Origin: Pelagomonas calceolata
Lineage: Eukaryota > Sar > Pelagophyceae > Pelagomonadales > Pelagomonadaceae
Direction of reading: 5' to 3'
NCBI GenBank assembly: GCA_918797485.1
Contig: CAKKNE010000002.1
Coordinates: 5,484,501 to 5,548,500, forward strand
Length of the DNA stretch: 64,000 nt
In this document: piece by piece, positions 25,650 to 34,334 of the stretch
Numbering within the stretch: the stretch's first letter is position 1
Layout: every line of letters begins with the position of its first letter
Notes under the pieces: model-generated
The model's input: the letters and a program-made list of their open reading frames with translations, nothing else
Database searches by the model: none
What the model was told of the DNA's origin: nothing
Program-made: the position numbers and the translations under genes

Positions 25650-28600
25650 ATGCGCCTCACCGTCACGGACCACACGCGGGGCGACGCGAAAGAAGTCCGG
25701 GCCGAGGTCGCGACGACGCAGTTGGGCGCCGTCGTCGAGAAGGCATTACAGGCGACGTACGGCGCGGGCAAAGCCCCGCCGCTCTGCTCCATCACCGCGA
25801 CGGTCAACGGCGTTACTAAAGCCTTCGATACCATTATAGAAGAAAAAGACTCCATAGACGTCCACCCGCTCCTCGCGCCCGGCGGTCCACTAGTTGTCCT
25901 ATTGGCGGACGAGTCCGGTGCCGTTTTTGCCACAGCGGTCCAAGAAGTCCCCGAAGGCGAAGCCTCAAGGGACTTCTTCGAGTCCGTCGTTCTGTTCGCC
26001 GTGGACATGGCCTTTTCGAAGCATGCGGCCGCGCAGGGCTGGGCGTCGGAGCCGGTGCTACGAGGCATCTCCAAAGGCTCATATAGGATGGAGCTCCAGG
26101 TCTGTCTCGAGGACAACTTGCCGTCCGATTGTACCGGAAAAGCCGCCTGCCAGGCCGTGGAAGGGAACACTTTTACACCGATGGCCTATCAAACAATCAC
26201 GCTCGAAGACACACTAGAGCAGGTCTGTCGCAAAGCCTTTGCGAGCAGGCATGGAGCGTGCTGCTGCATCCGGTGCGACCTGCGCGGGTTCCGGGCACCG
26301 GCGGCCACGGAAGTGGTCGTCGCTCTGTCGATCACGGGACGGCCCGAGCCCGCCATCACGGCCAAATTACTCGATGCGGATCTAGCGGGAGTCGCTTCGA
26401 GAGACGTCCTGCGGAAGATCCTGAAAACCCGCTTTTTGGAAGCCGAAAAACCCGCGAATTACGAATTTGATCTCCAGCCGGCGTCGGCGCTGGATTTGTT
26501 GTTTGGCCAGGCGAACCACGTCAAGGAGGGTACGGTAGATAGGTTGCTGGACGCGCCGGATGTGGTCTTAAAGTGTCGCGCGACGGACGCGGCGGCACCG
26601 TGTGGAGCTTTTCTAGACGCTTCGTTAGATGACCCGTTGCCCGTCGCGCCGTCGTTACCTCCCTCCTCGACGTTGTGTGCGCAATCTCGACGAGGCGGCT
26701 CCATCACTCGGTTAAGGCACAAGCGCGTCGACTGTCGCGTCGAGAGCTACCTCCCCGAGGACGAAAGGCCGGCGGAAGAGATGAACGCAGCTATTTCTCG
26801 AGGACAACAACAAGCGAAATTAGCACCTCTGTCCAAAACGCCGGTTCAGAAGACGCCCAGGGAGGTCCTTGTGCTGTTGCGGGACCGAGACGGCGCCTTG
26901 GCGTATGAAGCTTTTCCTTTACAACAAAAAGGCTCCATACCAGCGGTCGTCCTAGCGGAGGAAGCTCTGGCCGAATTCAGGAGGGCCAACAACCTCGCTG
27001 AGTCCAATGAGCGCCTGACGGGCCTGAAGTGTTGCGTGGGACCGCCGGGCATTGAGAACGACGCTACTACTATTATTGATACGTTCTTGGAGACGGCGAA
27101 ACCACTACAATCATCGAAGGAGATGGACCCTCGAGAATCCTTAGATGCGGTGCTCCGACGGAACGTAGAGATGAGTCGGGACGCCTTCGATAAGACCGGG
27201 AGACGATATGCCGTGTTGTGGTGCGCGTCCCCGAGACAGTTAGTTTCCAGTTGCACGGTGCAGCTCCGAGTCGTCGCGCAGCGCAAGGTGGCTTTTTCGA
27301 TGCAGCGGCGCTGGCGCGGCGTCGACGTGCTGGCCATGGAGACGTCACAAGTCGTGAAACGCGTCGTGAGCGGCTTGGAGGATGAGAAGCCCTTCGAGCG
27401 GTGGGCGCCGGCCTACACGCCGTCGGTCGCCGACGTCGAGGCCTGGTTCGCGTCCGGGAACTCCGTCTACGTGTCTCTGACTGCTTCTGATTCGACCTTA
27501 TCGACGCGACCTTGCAGGAACGGCGGCACGACGATCCAGGAGGTCATGATGTCCACAACGAGTCCGAAACGCATCACATTGGACGTCTACGCCGATGAAT
27601 TGGATGTGGAGTTTCCCTCCACACCAGACGCCGCCACGACAATCGCGTGGCGCGCCGCCTCGCAAGGATTGGGTTTCTTCGAGTCCGAGAATACTAGTAT
27701 AGACTTTGTGCTCTGCCAGGAGCTTTCTAGTACTTTGAAGAGGGCGGTCAAATCGGTCGGATATGCGGCGACGCTCCAAGCGCCGTGGGCCGGTCATGAA
27801 CGAAAATGGCGGCTGGGTGTACTTTGGTTGGCCGTTTGTAGGAAGTGTACGGAGTATTTGAGAGATGGTGCTTCAGAAAGAGACGACCTCGTCGCGAGGG
27901 TCGCGGAGGCGGCAGCCCAAGGTCTAAGAGGGAGACAGCCGGCTTTATCCTTGTTACATGCGGTCATCGTGGCTCGGTTCGCGAACGCGTCGCACGAAGA
28001 AAAGCCGCAGAAGCTCTTGGGCGTGACGGTCGAGGGCGCGCGGACTTCGGTAGAGATACGGGCGGGCATGCTGACGGCGCCGTTGCAGGGCCCCGACTTC
28101 ACGGGCTATGACGCGGACCAGCAGAAGCAGCTCCAGACGTCTCTCGTGAGGACGGCCAAGGCCTTCTCGGTTATATCCGACGATCATGCTTCATTCCTAA
28201 GGGAGAAATTACAAATGAACGCGTCGCACGACGACGATCTGTGCATGCGAGCTTTGCACGGGTTAGATGACCCGAAAGTCACGCCCATCAAATACGATGA
28301 TGATGAGTTACTTATATCGATCTTGGCTCAAGTGCCGTCGAAATTACCGTGCTTCGAGGTCGTTCCTACGCAAGTGGTGGAAGCGCCGGAACCGGAGCCG
28401 GAACCATCAAAGAAGAAGCGGAAGGCCAGAAGGCGACGACGGCGCGCGACGCCCGTCTCCGAGGACGACGAGGGCGACGAGGCCGCGTGCGCGGCGGCGG
28501 ACTTGGCGCGGACGTCGAGCAAGGCCGACGCATTAATTGAGGCGGTCGACGCGTCGGTGGCGCGCTTCGACGGGTTGTCGGCGTCCGTGCGAGCTTTGGC

Positions 28601-30149
28601 GGACCGCCAGGCGGCCGAGGAGGCGTGCGCCGCGGCGCGCGCGGCGCTCGATGCCGCGGATTGTATCGCCGCGGCGGCCGCGGCTCAAAAAGCGCTCGAC
28701 GCGGCCGACGCGCGGGCCGCGGCGGCCGCCGCGAAGGCGGCGCGCGACGCCATCGAGGCCAAACAAAGGGAGCTCGAGGCCGCCTCGGGCGAGTGGACGA
28801 CGACGACCACCAAACGCGACCGCAAGGCCGAGCGCCGGGCCGCCGCCGAGCGCGAGCGCAAGGAAAAGGCGCGCCGCGCGGCGGAGGCGGCCGATCGCGA
28901 GCGCGCCGCCGCCGCCGAGCGCGAGCGCGCCGCCGCGGCCGAGCGGGAGCGCGCCGCCGCCGCGGAACGCGCGGCCGCCGCGGAGCGCGAGCGCATCGCC
29001 GCCGACGAGCGCGAGCGCCTGGAACGGGCGCGCCTCGCGGCGGAGGCCGCGGAGAAGGAGCGCGCCGCGGCGGAAAAGGCCGCGGCGGCGGCCGCCGCCG
29101 CCGAGCGCGTCGCGCGCGAGCGCGCCGCCGCGGAGGCCAAGGAGCGCGACCGCCGGGACCGGGCCGCGGCGGCCGAGGCCGCGGCGGCGGCGGCGGCCGC
29201 GACCGCGCCGCCGCCGCCCGCCGCGTCGCCTGTGAAGGGCCCGCCGGCGCCGAAGCCCGACGACCTGGCCGCCTTCCCGAAGATGGCTGCAAGCAGCGCG
29301 AAGGCGAAGCCGGCGAAACCCGCCGCGCCGGCGAAGGCCGCCGCGGCACCGGCGAAACCCGCTTCGAAGCTGAACGCGAGCGCGGGCGAGTGGAAGCCGT
29401 CCTTTGTGCCTGCGCCGGCCGCGAAGCCCGCGAAGCCCGCGAAGGCGTCGGACTACGAGCCGCGACGGCCAGCGCCGGCGCGGGAGTCCGACTACGAGCC
29501 TGCGAAGGCGAACCGGCCATCTCGCCGCGCGAACAAAAAAGGGGCCCGGCCGCCGGCCGTCGCGCCTTTGCCGGCGACCGCGCCGACGCCCGCCCGCCCG
29601 GCGTCGCCCGCAGCCGCAGCCGCGCCCGCGCGGGCCCGCCCGGCCTCTCCCGCGCTGCCAGCGAAGCCGGCCGCGGCGCCCGCGCTCGCCGGGCCCGCTG
29701 CTCCGGCGCCGGCGCCCGCTGCCGCTCCGGCGCCGGCGCCCGCCGCGGCGCCGGCCGCGGCACCTGCGCAGAAGTCGCTCTTCGACGCCAAGGAGGGCAA
29801 CTGGGGCGACGACTCCGACTCCGACGACGCGCCGCGCGAGCGCGCCGAGCCCGCGTTTGAGGAGAAGCCCGCGGCGGAGCCCGCCGCCGAGAAGCCGGCG
29901 CGGTGGCCCCGAGCGCAAGCTCCTCGCAAGTCGCCGCGGGCCGCCAAGCCGGCGAAGTCCGCCGCGAAGCCGAAGCCGGGCGCGAAGCCCAAGCCGGCGC
30001 CCACGAATCCGGCGGCCGCCACGGCGCCGACCAAATCAGTCCCCCAATTCAAGACGGCGAAACCACCACGGGGCAAGAAGAAGAAGTCCGACCCGGCCTT
30101 TGATAGAGCCGGCTTCGAGAGGCGCGGCTTCGGCATCTTTGAGGGCTAG
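25650..30149 (+). CDS. Giant orphan protein: repeated N-terminal modules, long coiled coil, low-complexity tail
   Basis: The 1499-residue product has no family I recognise. Residues 1-900 look globular, and an alpha/beta module of about 100 residues seems to recur: LVVLLADESGAVFATAV (near 80), VVVALSITGRPEPAITA (near 225), LVLLRDRDGALAYEAFP (near 408) and perhaps CTVQLRVVAQRKVAFSM (near 535); each opens with a beta hairpin and continues with a helix. The first 75 residues resemble a ubiquitin-like fold. A KKKRKARRRRRR nuclear signal (near 915) leads to an Ala/Glu/Arg coiled coil (about 935-1195), then a Pro/Ala/Lys-rich tail and a basic end (RGKKKKSDPAF). Intronless. Perhaps a nuclear or cytoskeletal scaffold; that is inference. 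Confidence 0.75.
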   Translation: MRLTVTDHTRGDAKEVRAEVATTQLGAVVEKALQATYGAGKAPPLCSITATVNGVTKAFDTIIEEKDSIDVHPLLAPGGPLVVLLADESGAVFATAVQEVPEGEASRDFFESVVLFAVDMAFSKHAAAQGWASEPVLRGISKGSYRMELQVCLEDNLPSDCTGKAACQAVEGNTFTPMAYQTITLEDTLEQVCRKAFASRHGACCCIRCDLRGFRAPAATEVVVALSITGRPEPAITAKLLDADLAGVASRDVLRKILKTRFLEAEKPANYEFDLQPASALDLLFGQANHVKEGTVDRLLDAPDVVLKCRATDAAAPCGAFLDASLDDPLPVAPSLPPSSTLCAQSRRGGSITRLRHKRVDCRVESYLPEDERPAEEMNAAISRGQQQAKLAPLSKTPVQKTPREVLVLLRDRDGALAYEAFPLQQKGSIPAVVLAEEALAEFRRANNLAESNERLTGLKCCVGPPGIENDATTIIDTFLETAKPLQSSKEMDPRESLDAVLRRNVEMSRDAFDKTGRRYAVLWCASPRQLVSSCTVQLRVVAQRKVAFSMQRRWRGVDVLAMETSQVVKRVVSGLEDEKPFERWAPAYTPSVADVEAWFASGNSVYVSLTASDSTLSTRPCRNGGTTIQEVMMSTTSPKRITLDVYADELDVEFPSTPDAATTIAWRAASQGLGFFESENTSIDFVLCQELSSTLKRAVKSVGYAATLQAPWAGHERKWRLGVLWLAVCRKCTEYLRDGASERDDLVARVAEAAAQGLRGRQPALSLLHAVIVARFANASHEEKPQKLLGVTVEGARTSVEIRAGMLTAPLQGPDFTGYDADQQKQLQTSLVRTAKAFSVISDDHASFLREKLQMNASHDDDLCMRALHGLDDPKVTPIKYDDDELLISILAQVPSKLPCFEVVPTQVVEAPEPEPEPSKKKRKARRRRRRATPVSEDDEGDEAACAAADLARTSSKADALIEAVDASVARFDGLSASVRALADRQAAEEACAAARAALDAADCIAAAAAAQKALDAADARAAAAAAKAARDAIEAKQRELEAASGEWTTTTTKRDRKAERRAAAERERKEKARRAAEAADRERAAAAERERAAAAERERAAAAERAAAAERERIAADERERLERARLAAEAAEKERAAAEKAAAAAAAAERVARERAAAEAKERDRRDRAAAAEAAAAAAAATAPPPPAASPVKGPPAPKPDDLAAFPKMAASSAKAKPAKPAAPAKAAAAPAKPASKLNASAGEWKPSFVPAPAAKPAKPAKASDYEPRRPAPARESDYEPAKANRPSRRANKKGARPPAVAPLPATAPTPARPASPAAAAAPARARPASPALPAKPAAAPALAGPAAPAPAPAAAPAPAPAAAPAAAPAQKSLFDAKEGNWGDDSDSDDAPRERAEPAFEEKPAAEPAAEKPARWPRAQAPRKSPRAAKPAKSAAKPKPGAKPKPAPTNPAAATAPTKSVPQFKTAKPPRGKKKKSDPAFDRAGFERRGFGIFEG

Positions 30150-30219
30150 TAGTAGCCAGTTAATGTTCGTTTCAGAGATAGTATGTTCGTTCAACAGATA
30201 CCGTTTAACAAATACCCCC

Positions 30220-32634
30220 CTACCGCGACGTGTTCGCGAGCTCGGCCGCCGCCGCTCTCAGTAATACCCTTTGCAGACTCGCGAGCGTTGTCGGAGGGAG
30301 CGCTGCCAACGAGGCGGCGTCGAACACGGCACAAGTCGCCGCCGCTTCGTTGCCGGCTCTAGCTGTGAACCGGCGCGGCCTTTTCAGTAAGAAATCGACG
30401 TACCCCGCAAAAGCCCCCGCGTTGACCACAAGCCCGACGCCGTCGCGCTCCTGGAAGGCGCCCGTCTCGAGGTCGTTCGTGATCTGTCTCAATGAAAGCG
30501 CGCCCGTGACGACGCAGAAGAAGGACGCGCCCTCCTCGCCTAATTCAAAAGCCGCTTCTCCGGCCTTCAAGCGCACCTCCTTGACGCCGGCGTCGCGCAG
30601 CGCCGCCTCCGTCGTCTCCAAATCAGAACTTTCCAGCACGACTCTTGCTAGATAGCGCGCTGCCGCTCTAGATAATGGCAGCCCGGTCGATAGGCCGCGC
30701 GGGCTCCTCGGATCGTCGAACGAGAGCGCCCGCGCGGCCGCCCCGTTCCCGCGCCCGCCGGGCATCGACGCCGCCCGCTGGGGCAACAGGAAGCGCCGCG
30801 GCTGGTCGCCGTCGTCGTCGATGAGAACGCGACGGCGAGGGTGCTCCGGCGTCGGAGCCTGAAGCTGCCGCCCCTCGGCCCAGCGCACCGCCTCGTCCAT
30901 GGATTGGAACGTCCGCACACTACTCCCGCCGGCTTCGTAGACGCCGTGGATCCGCAGCAACGCGTCATTTTTAACTCCAAGACCGGCTAAGGCCACGCCG
31001 AAGCCTTTTGCCTGGGCCATCGACGCGAGCGGCCGGAAGCACGCCCGACACGCACTGGCGTCCAGGCCATCGACCAACCGGCAGTCCAGGACGACGACTC
31101 TACTAGCGTGGTCCTGGGACGCTTCAAACAGCGACGACGTCTCGTCGTCGTCGTCCGCCCTTCTCAAGGCCTTCTTGATGCGCGCCAATAAAGACGCCGC
31201 CGTCCCCCACCAGATCCGTCCTCGCAACTCCAAAACGATTAAGCGCGATCTCAAAACTCTAAGCTTCCGCGCGTCTCTAGGTGCCCTTGGTGCACCCAAG
31301 GACGATCTTATAACGCGCTGCGGCGCGTCGGCTTCGATCTGCGCCGCCACGGTGGTGAAGGCGCACGCCGCACAACCTGTAACTAAACCTCGCACCAGCC
31401 CCAAAGCCTGGATCGCCCCTAATGTAATCCAGACCGAGGCGTACTCGGATCTCGTCGACCACTTGTGTCTAGATTGTAATAACCATTCATCCATCAGATC
31501 GACGCCGACAAACGCGAGTGTTGCCGCAAAAAAAAACAACGGTAGCGCGCCCAATAAATCTAGTTTTGTGGCACCAGCTATCACCTCGCAAACAACGACA
31601 ACTAACCCCGCGATACGTGAACGACATCCCGCGCGGCACGTGAAGATCGTCTGCGAGAAGATGTAGCTCCCCGTGAAGCCGCCCAGCATCCCGGCGACCG
31701 TGTTCGACACGCCTACGGTAGTTAATTCCGCGTCCATGTCGAGAGGCTTTCCTAGATCCACCTCAATAGCTGCGACGTCGAGGCACGACGAGAAGCCGAC
31801 CACGACGACCATGCTGCACCAGATCGGGAATAGTTGTGGTAAAGCATGCCAGGAAACTCGATCAAGGTCGTACAACGCGACGACGTCGCGCAGGTCCGCC
31901 ACATCCGTACTGGAGTCGTTCGCGAAGAGCCAGCCATCAGTTCTCGCATCTTTGAGGGAGTAGCCTGTCGTGTATACGATGAGGTAGAAGGCGAGCGGCA
32001 TGGCGACCATAGTTAACGGCAGCTTTGTCCCATTTTTGTCGTGCTTGGCGACCCTTGATAGTAGAATGCCTCCCAATAAACCGGGTGCCGCTAATACTAA
32101 TCGCCAGGGCGGCGAGTATAGTTGGGGCCAGTCCCTCGGGCCGTTCAAGGGTACACCAATGCATAGGGATAAACCAGCCTCGATGCAAAACAGGCCGATG
32201 AAGGCGAGGTAGCCGCCGAGCACCGGCAGCGGCAGGTAGCTCACCAGCCAAGTCATGCGCGCGCGGCCGACGCCGACCAGGACCAGTCCTAACAATGCCG
32301 TACTCAACCCCAACCCACACAGCGCCGTCGCGGCGACGTCGTGCGCCGTGCCATCTATTGACCGTGCGACGTCTGTGGCCATCTTACTCAAAAAAATCAA
32401 ACCGGCGTCCTGGACCTGGCCGATCGCGAAGGGCAGCGTGCTTCGCCACGAGAACACGCACTGGTGCACCGCCGCGGACAGGACGACGGCCTTCGCGAGC
32501 GGCGCGGCGACATCCACATAGGCGCCATCACTAAAAATGACCGCCGCGTATCCAAACAACGCGGGAATGGCCAGGATGGCATTGATAACACCATATAGTA
32601 CGCCTCTCGCGGCGTCCGCTGCCCGCTGCACCAT
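30220..32634 (-). CDS. SulP family anion transporter with STAS and cyclic-nucleotide-binding-like domains
   Basis: Residues about 8-470 are the membrane part of a SLC26/SulP transporter: GVLYGVINAILAIPALFGYA at the start, many hydrophobic helices, and VGFSSCLDVAAIEVDLGKPLDMDAELTTVGVSNTVAGMLGGFTGSY, typical of the YPR003c/bacterial SulP group. A STAS domain follows (about 480-590: LIVLELRGRIWWG ... VVVLDCRLVDGLDASACRACF). The last 125 residues look like a cyclic-nucleotide-binding fold (LKAGEAAFELGEEGASFFCVVTGALSLRQ ... VVNAGAFAGYVDFLLKRPRRFTARA), without an obvious phosphate-binding RxA motif. Likely an uptake carrier for sulfate or a similar anion, in the plasma or organelle membrane. Confidence 0.88.
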   Translation of the reverse strand: MVQRAADAARGVLYGVINAILAIPALFGYAAVIFSDGAYVDVAAPLAKAVVLSAAVHQCVFSWRSTLPFAIGQVQDAGLIFLSKMATDVARSIDGTAHDVAATALCGLGLSTALLGLVLVGVGRARMTWLVSYLPLPVLGGYLAFIGLFCIEAGLSLCIGVPLNGPRDWPQLYSPPWRLVLAAPGLLGGILLSRVAKHDKNGTKLPLTMVAMPLAFYLIVYTTGYSLKDARTDGWLFANDSSTDVADLRDVVALYDLDRVSWHALPQLFPIWCSMVVVVGFSSCLDVAAIEVDLGKPLDMDAELTTVGVSNTVAGMLGGFTGSYIFSQTIFTCRAGCRSRIAGLVVVVCEVIAGATKLDLLGALPLFFFAATLAFVGVDLMDEWLLQSRHKWSTRSEYASVWITLGAIQALGLVRGLVTGCAACAFTTVAAQIEADAPQRVIRSSLGAPRAPRDARKLRVLRSRLIVLELRGRIWWGTAASLLARIKKALRRADDDDETSSLFEASQDHASRVVVLDCRLVDGLDASACRACFRPLASMAQAKGFGVALAGLGVKNDALLRIHGVYEAGGSSVRTFQSMDEAVRWAEGRQLQAPTPEHPRRRVLIDDDGDQPRRFLLPQRAASMPGGRGNGAAARALSFDDPRSPRGLSTGLPLSRAAARYLARVVLESSDLETTEAALRDAGVKEVRLKAGEAAFELGEEGASFFCVVTGALSLRQITNDLETGAFQERDGVGLVVNAGAFAGYVDFLLKRPRRFTARAGNEAAATCAVFDAASLAALPPTTLASLQRVLLRAAAAELANTSR

Positions 32635-33113
32635 CTCTACTGCCCGCGCGCAACTGCTGCCCCAGCCGCGGATTACGTTGCAGATTGCACTACTGAATGA
32701 CTTGCGTCATGCCGTTGCAGTAATAGCGATGCGCGCCTCGCGTCAGGGCGGCGATGCTCTTCCATTCACCATCACACCACTCGAAGCTAGTACTTCAGGA
32801 AAGCGGGCCTACGAGTCGTCACGGCGAAGAAGACCCCTGGGCGAGAGTCGTGCACCCGAAAAGCGACGTGCGGCCAACCCCGCACGCAAGCAAAAGACAA
32901 GCTTGGAGCGCCTGCCAAACTGGGCCGTGCGTTCCGGCCCACGAGCGCGGAACGAGCGCGAGGCAGCCGCAAGAAGCCGTCGACCGTGCGAGGCGAGCGG
33001 GCAGCGCGACGCGTATCGGTAGACACGCCACAGTAGCTACCTGGGCAGCTTGCAAGCTTTGGGGCAGCTCGCATTCCGCGCACGGATCGCGACAGGCTGC
33101 CCGAGTAGACGAG
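32635..33113. other. Divergent promoter region without the CTAG element
   Basis: This 479-bp gap separates the SulP and ankyrin-protein start codons. I see no full CTAG...CTAG element, no TATA box and no repeat. Open frames that cross it have no protein character. Confidence 0.4.
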
Positions 33114-34307
33114 ATGGCCGACTACTGGCAGCAAAAGGACGCGAGCCGCCCGGAAGACGAGTGGCAGCTGCCGCTCGACCACCCGGACAACCCGGACAAT
33201 CCTGAGTCTCAAGGCAACAAGCTCAAGGCGGCGACCCAGGCGTTGAGCGACCGCCTCGCCCAGGAAAAGCACTCCCTCGGGAAAAGGGATGAACTCATGG
33301 TCTTCACGTACCAGGGCGATTTGGAACGCGTTAGATTTGTTTTGAAGGCGGAGCGCGCCCCGGACATTAACATGCGGGACTTTGGGGGCTATAACCTCGT
33401 GGCGCTGGCGGCGGAGGCCGGCCACGTCGACATTTTGAGGGAGGTGGCCCAAGCCGGCGCGTCCATCGACAATGTGGACTACCGCGGCCACGCGCCGATC
33501 CACCATGCCGCGTTGCACGACCACGTCGAGTGCGCGCACGAACTTGTTCGAAGAAGGGCATCATTGGATGTGAGAGATCGGAGCATGGGCCAGACGGCCT
33601 TGCACCTCGCTTGCAAGGAGGGGCACGACCGTATTTTGAGGTTGTTGTTGGATGGCGGCGCTCGTACGGACTTGAACGATTTTAAAGACAGAAGTTGTCG
33701 CGAAATCGCCGAGTGGTTCGGCCATAGTGAAATTGTGAGAATGTTGGATCTCCATCGACCGAAGGAAGAACGACCAAAGATAGACCAGCTGTACCTCGCT
33801 AATTTGATACCTGAAAGAGCCACAGCACCTCTAGAGCCGTTCAAATTGTTAGATTGGCTCGCGTCCGATCCGGGCCTCGATGTGAAGGACCCGCGGTTGC
33901 TCGAAGCCATGGAACGGCTGCATCGCTCGAAGTATAGGAGTAGATACGCGATCGCGCGGGCCGATCTGAAAGATCTGAGGGAGCTCGGTCTGCGGGGCTC
34001 GGACGCGACGCGCGTGCACAAACGAGCTCTCGCGGAGCTGCCCGACGCTGTCGATGAAGGTGTGTTGGCAGCCAATCAAAAGGTCGAGGACGAGAAGGCT
34101 CGACAAATACTGATGAAAGCGGCGAGCGAGCTGCTGGACACGGAAACAGTTAATGACGAGGCGTCCGTCGCGTCGCAGGCGTCGAAGGCGTCGCAAGCCT
34201 CCAAGGCGTCGCAGCGGAGTATGCGGAGCCGACGACGGTCCGGCGCCCCTTCGCCGCCGCGGCGACGATCTCAGGGTAGTGTGGATGGTAACTTGACGAG
34301 TCTGTAG
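33114..34307 (+). CDS. Ankyrin-repeat protein with Ser/Arg-rich tail
   Basis: The 397-residue product has about five ankyrin repeats between residues 45 and 200: MVFTYQGDLERVRFVLKAE, YNLVALAAEAGHVDILREVAQAGASIDN, APIHHAALHDHVECAHELVRRRASLDVRD, TALHLACKEGHDRILRLLLDGGARTDLND and CREIAEWFGHSEIVRMLDLH. A helical segment (240-330) follows with SKYRSRYAIARADLKDLRELGLRG. The tail repeats ASQASKASQASKASQ and ends in RSRRRSG, likely phosphorylated. The ATG at 33114 is the first in a protein-like context. A scaffold; partners unknown. Its stop is 27 bp from that of the PLC gene. Confidence 0.85.
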   Translation: MADYWQQKDASRPEDEWQLPLDHPDNPDNPESQGNKLKAATQALSDRLAQEKHSLGKRDELMVFTYQGDLERVRFVLKAERAPDINMRDFGGYNLVALAAEAGHVDILREVAQAGASIDNVDYRGHAPIHHAALHDHVECAHELVRRRASLDVRDRSMGQTALHLACKEGHDRILRLLLDGGARTDLNDFKDRSCREIAEWFGHSEIVRMLDLHRPKEERPKIDQLYLANLIPERATAPLEPFKLLDWLASDPGLDVKDPRLLEAMERLHRSKYRSRYAIARADLKDLRELGLRGSDATRVHKRALAELPDAVDEGVLAANQKVEDEKARQILMKAASELLDTETVNDEASVASQASKASQASKASQRSMRSRRRSGAPSPPRRRSQGSVDGNLTSL

Positions 34308-34334
34308 AAAACGGACGAATTACCCATAGGAACC

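Noticed and set aside
28366-29918. Two frames of more than 460 codons on the - strand
   Set aside because: They mirror the Ala/Glu/Arg coiled-coil part of the 1499-residue gene and encode only Arg/Pro/Gly runs.
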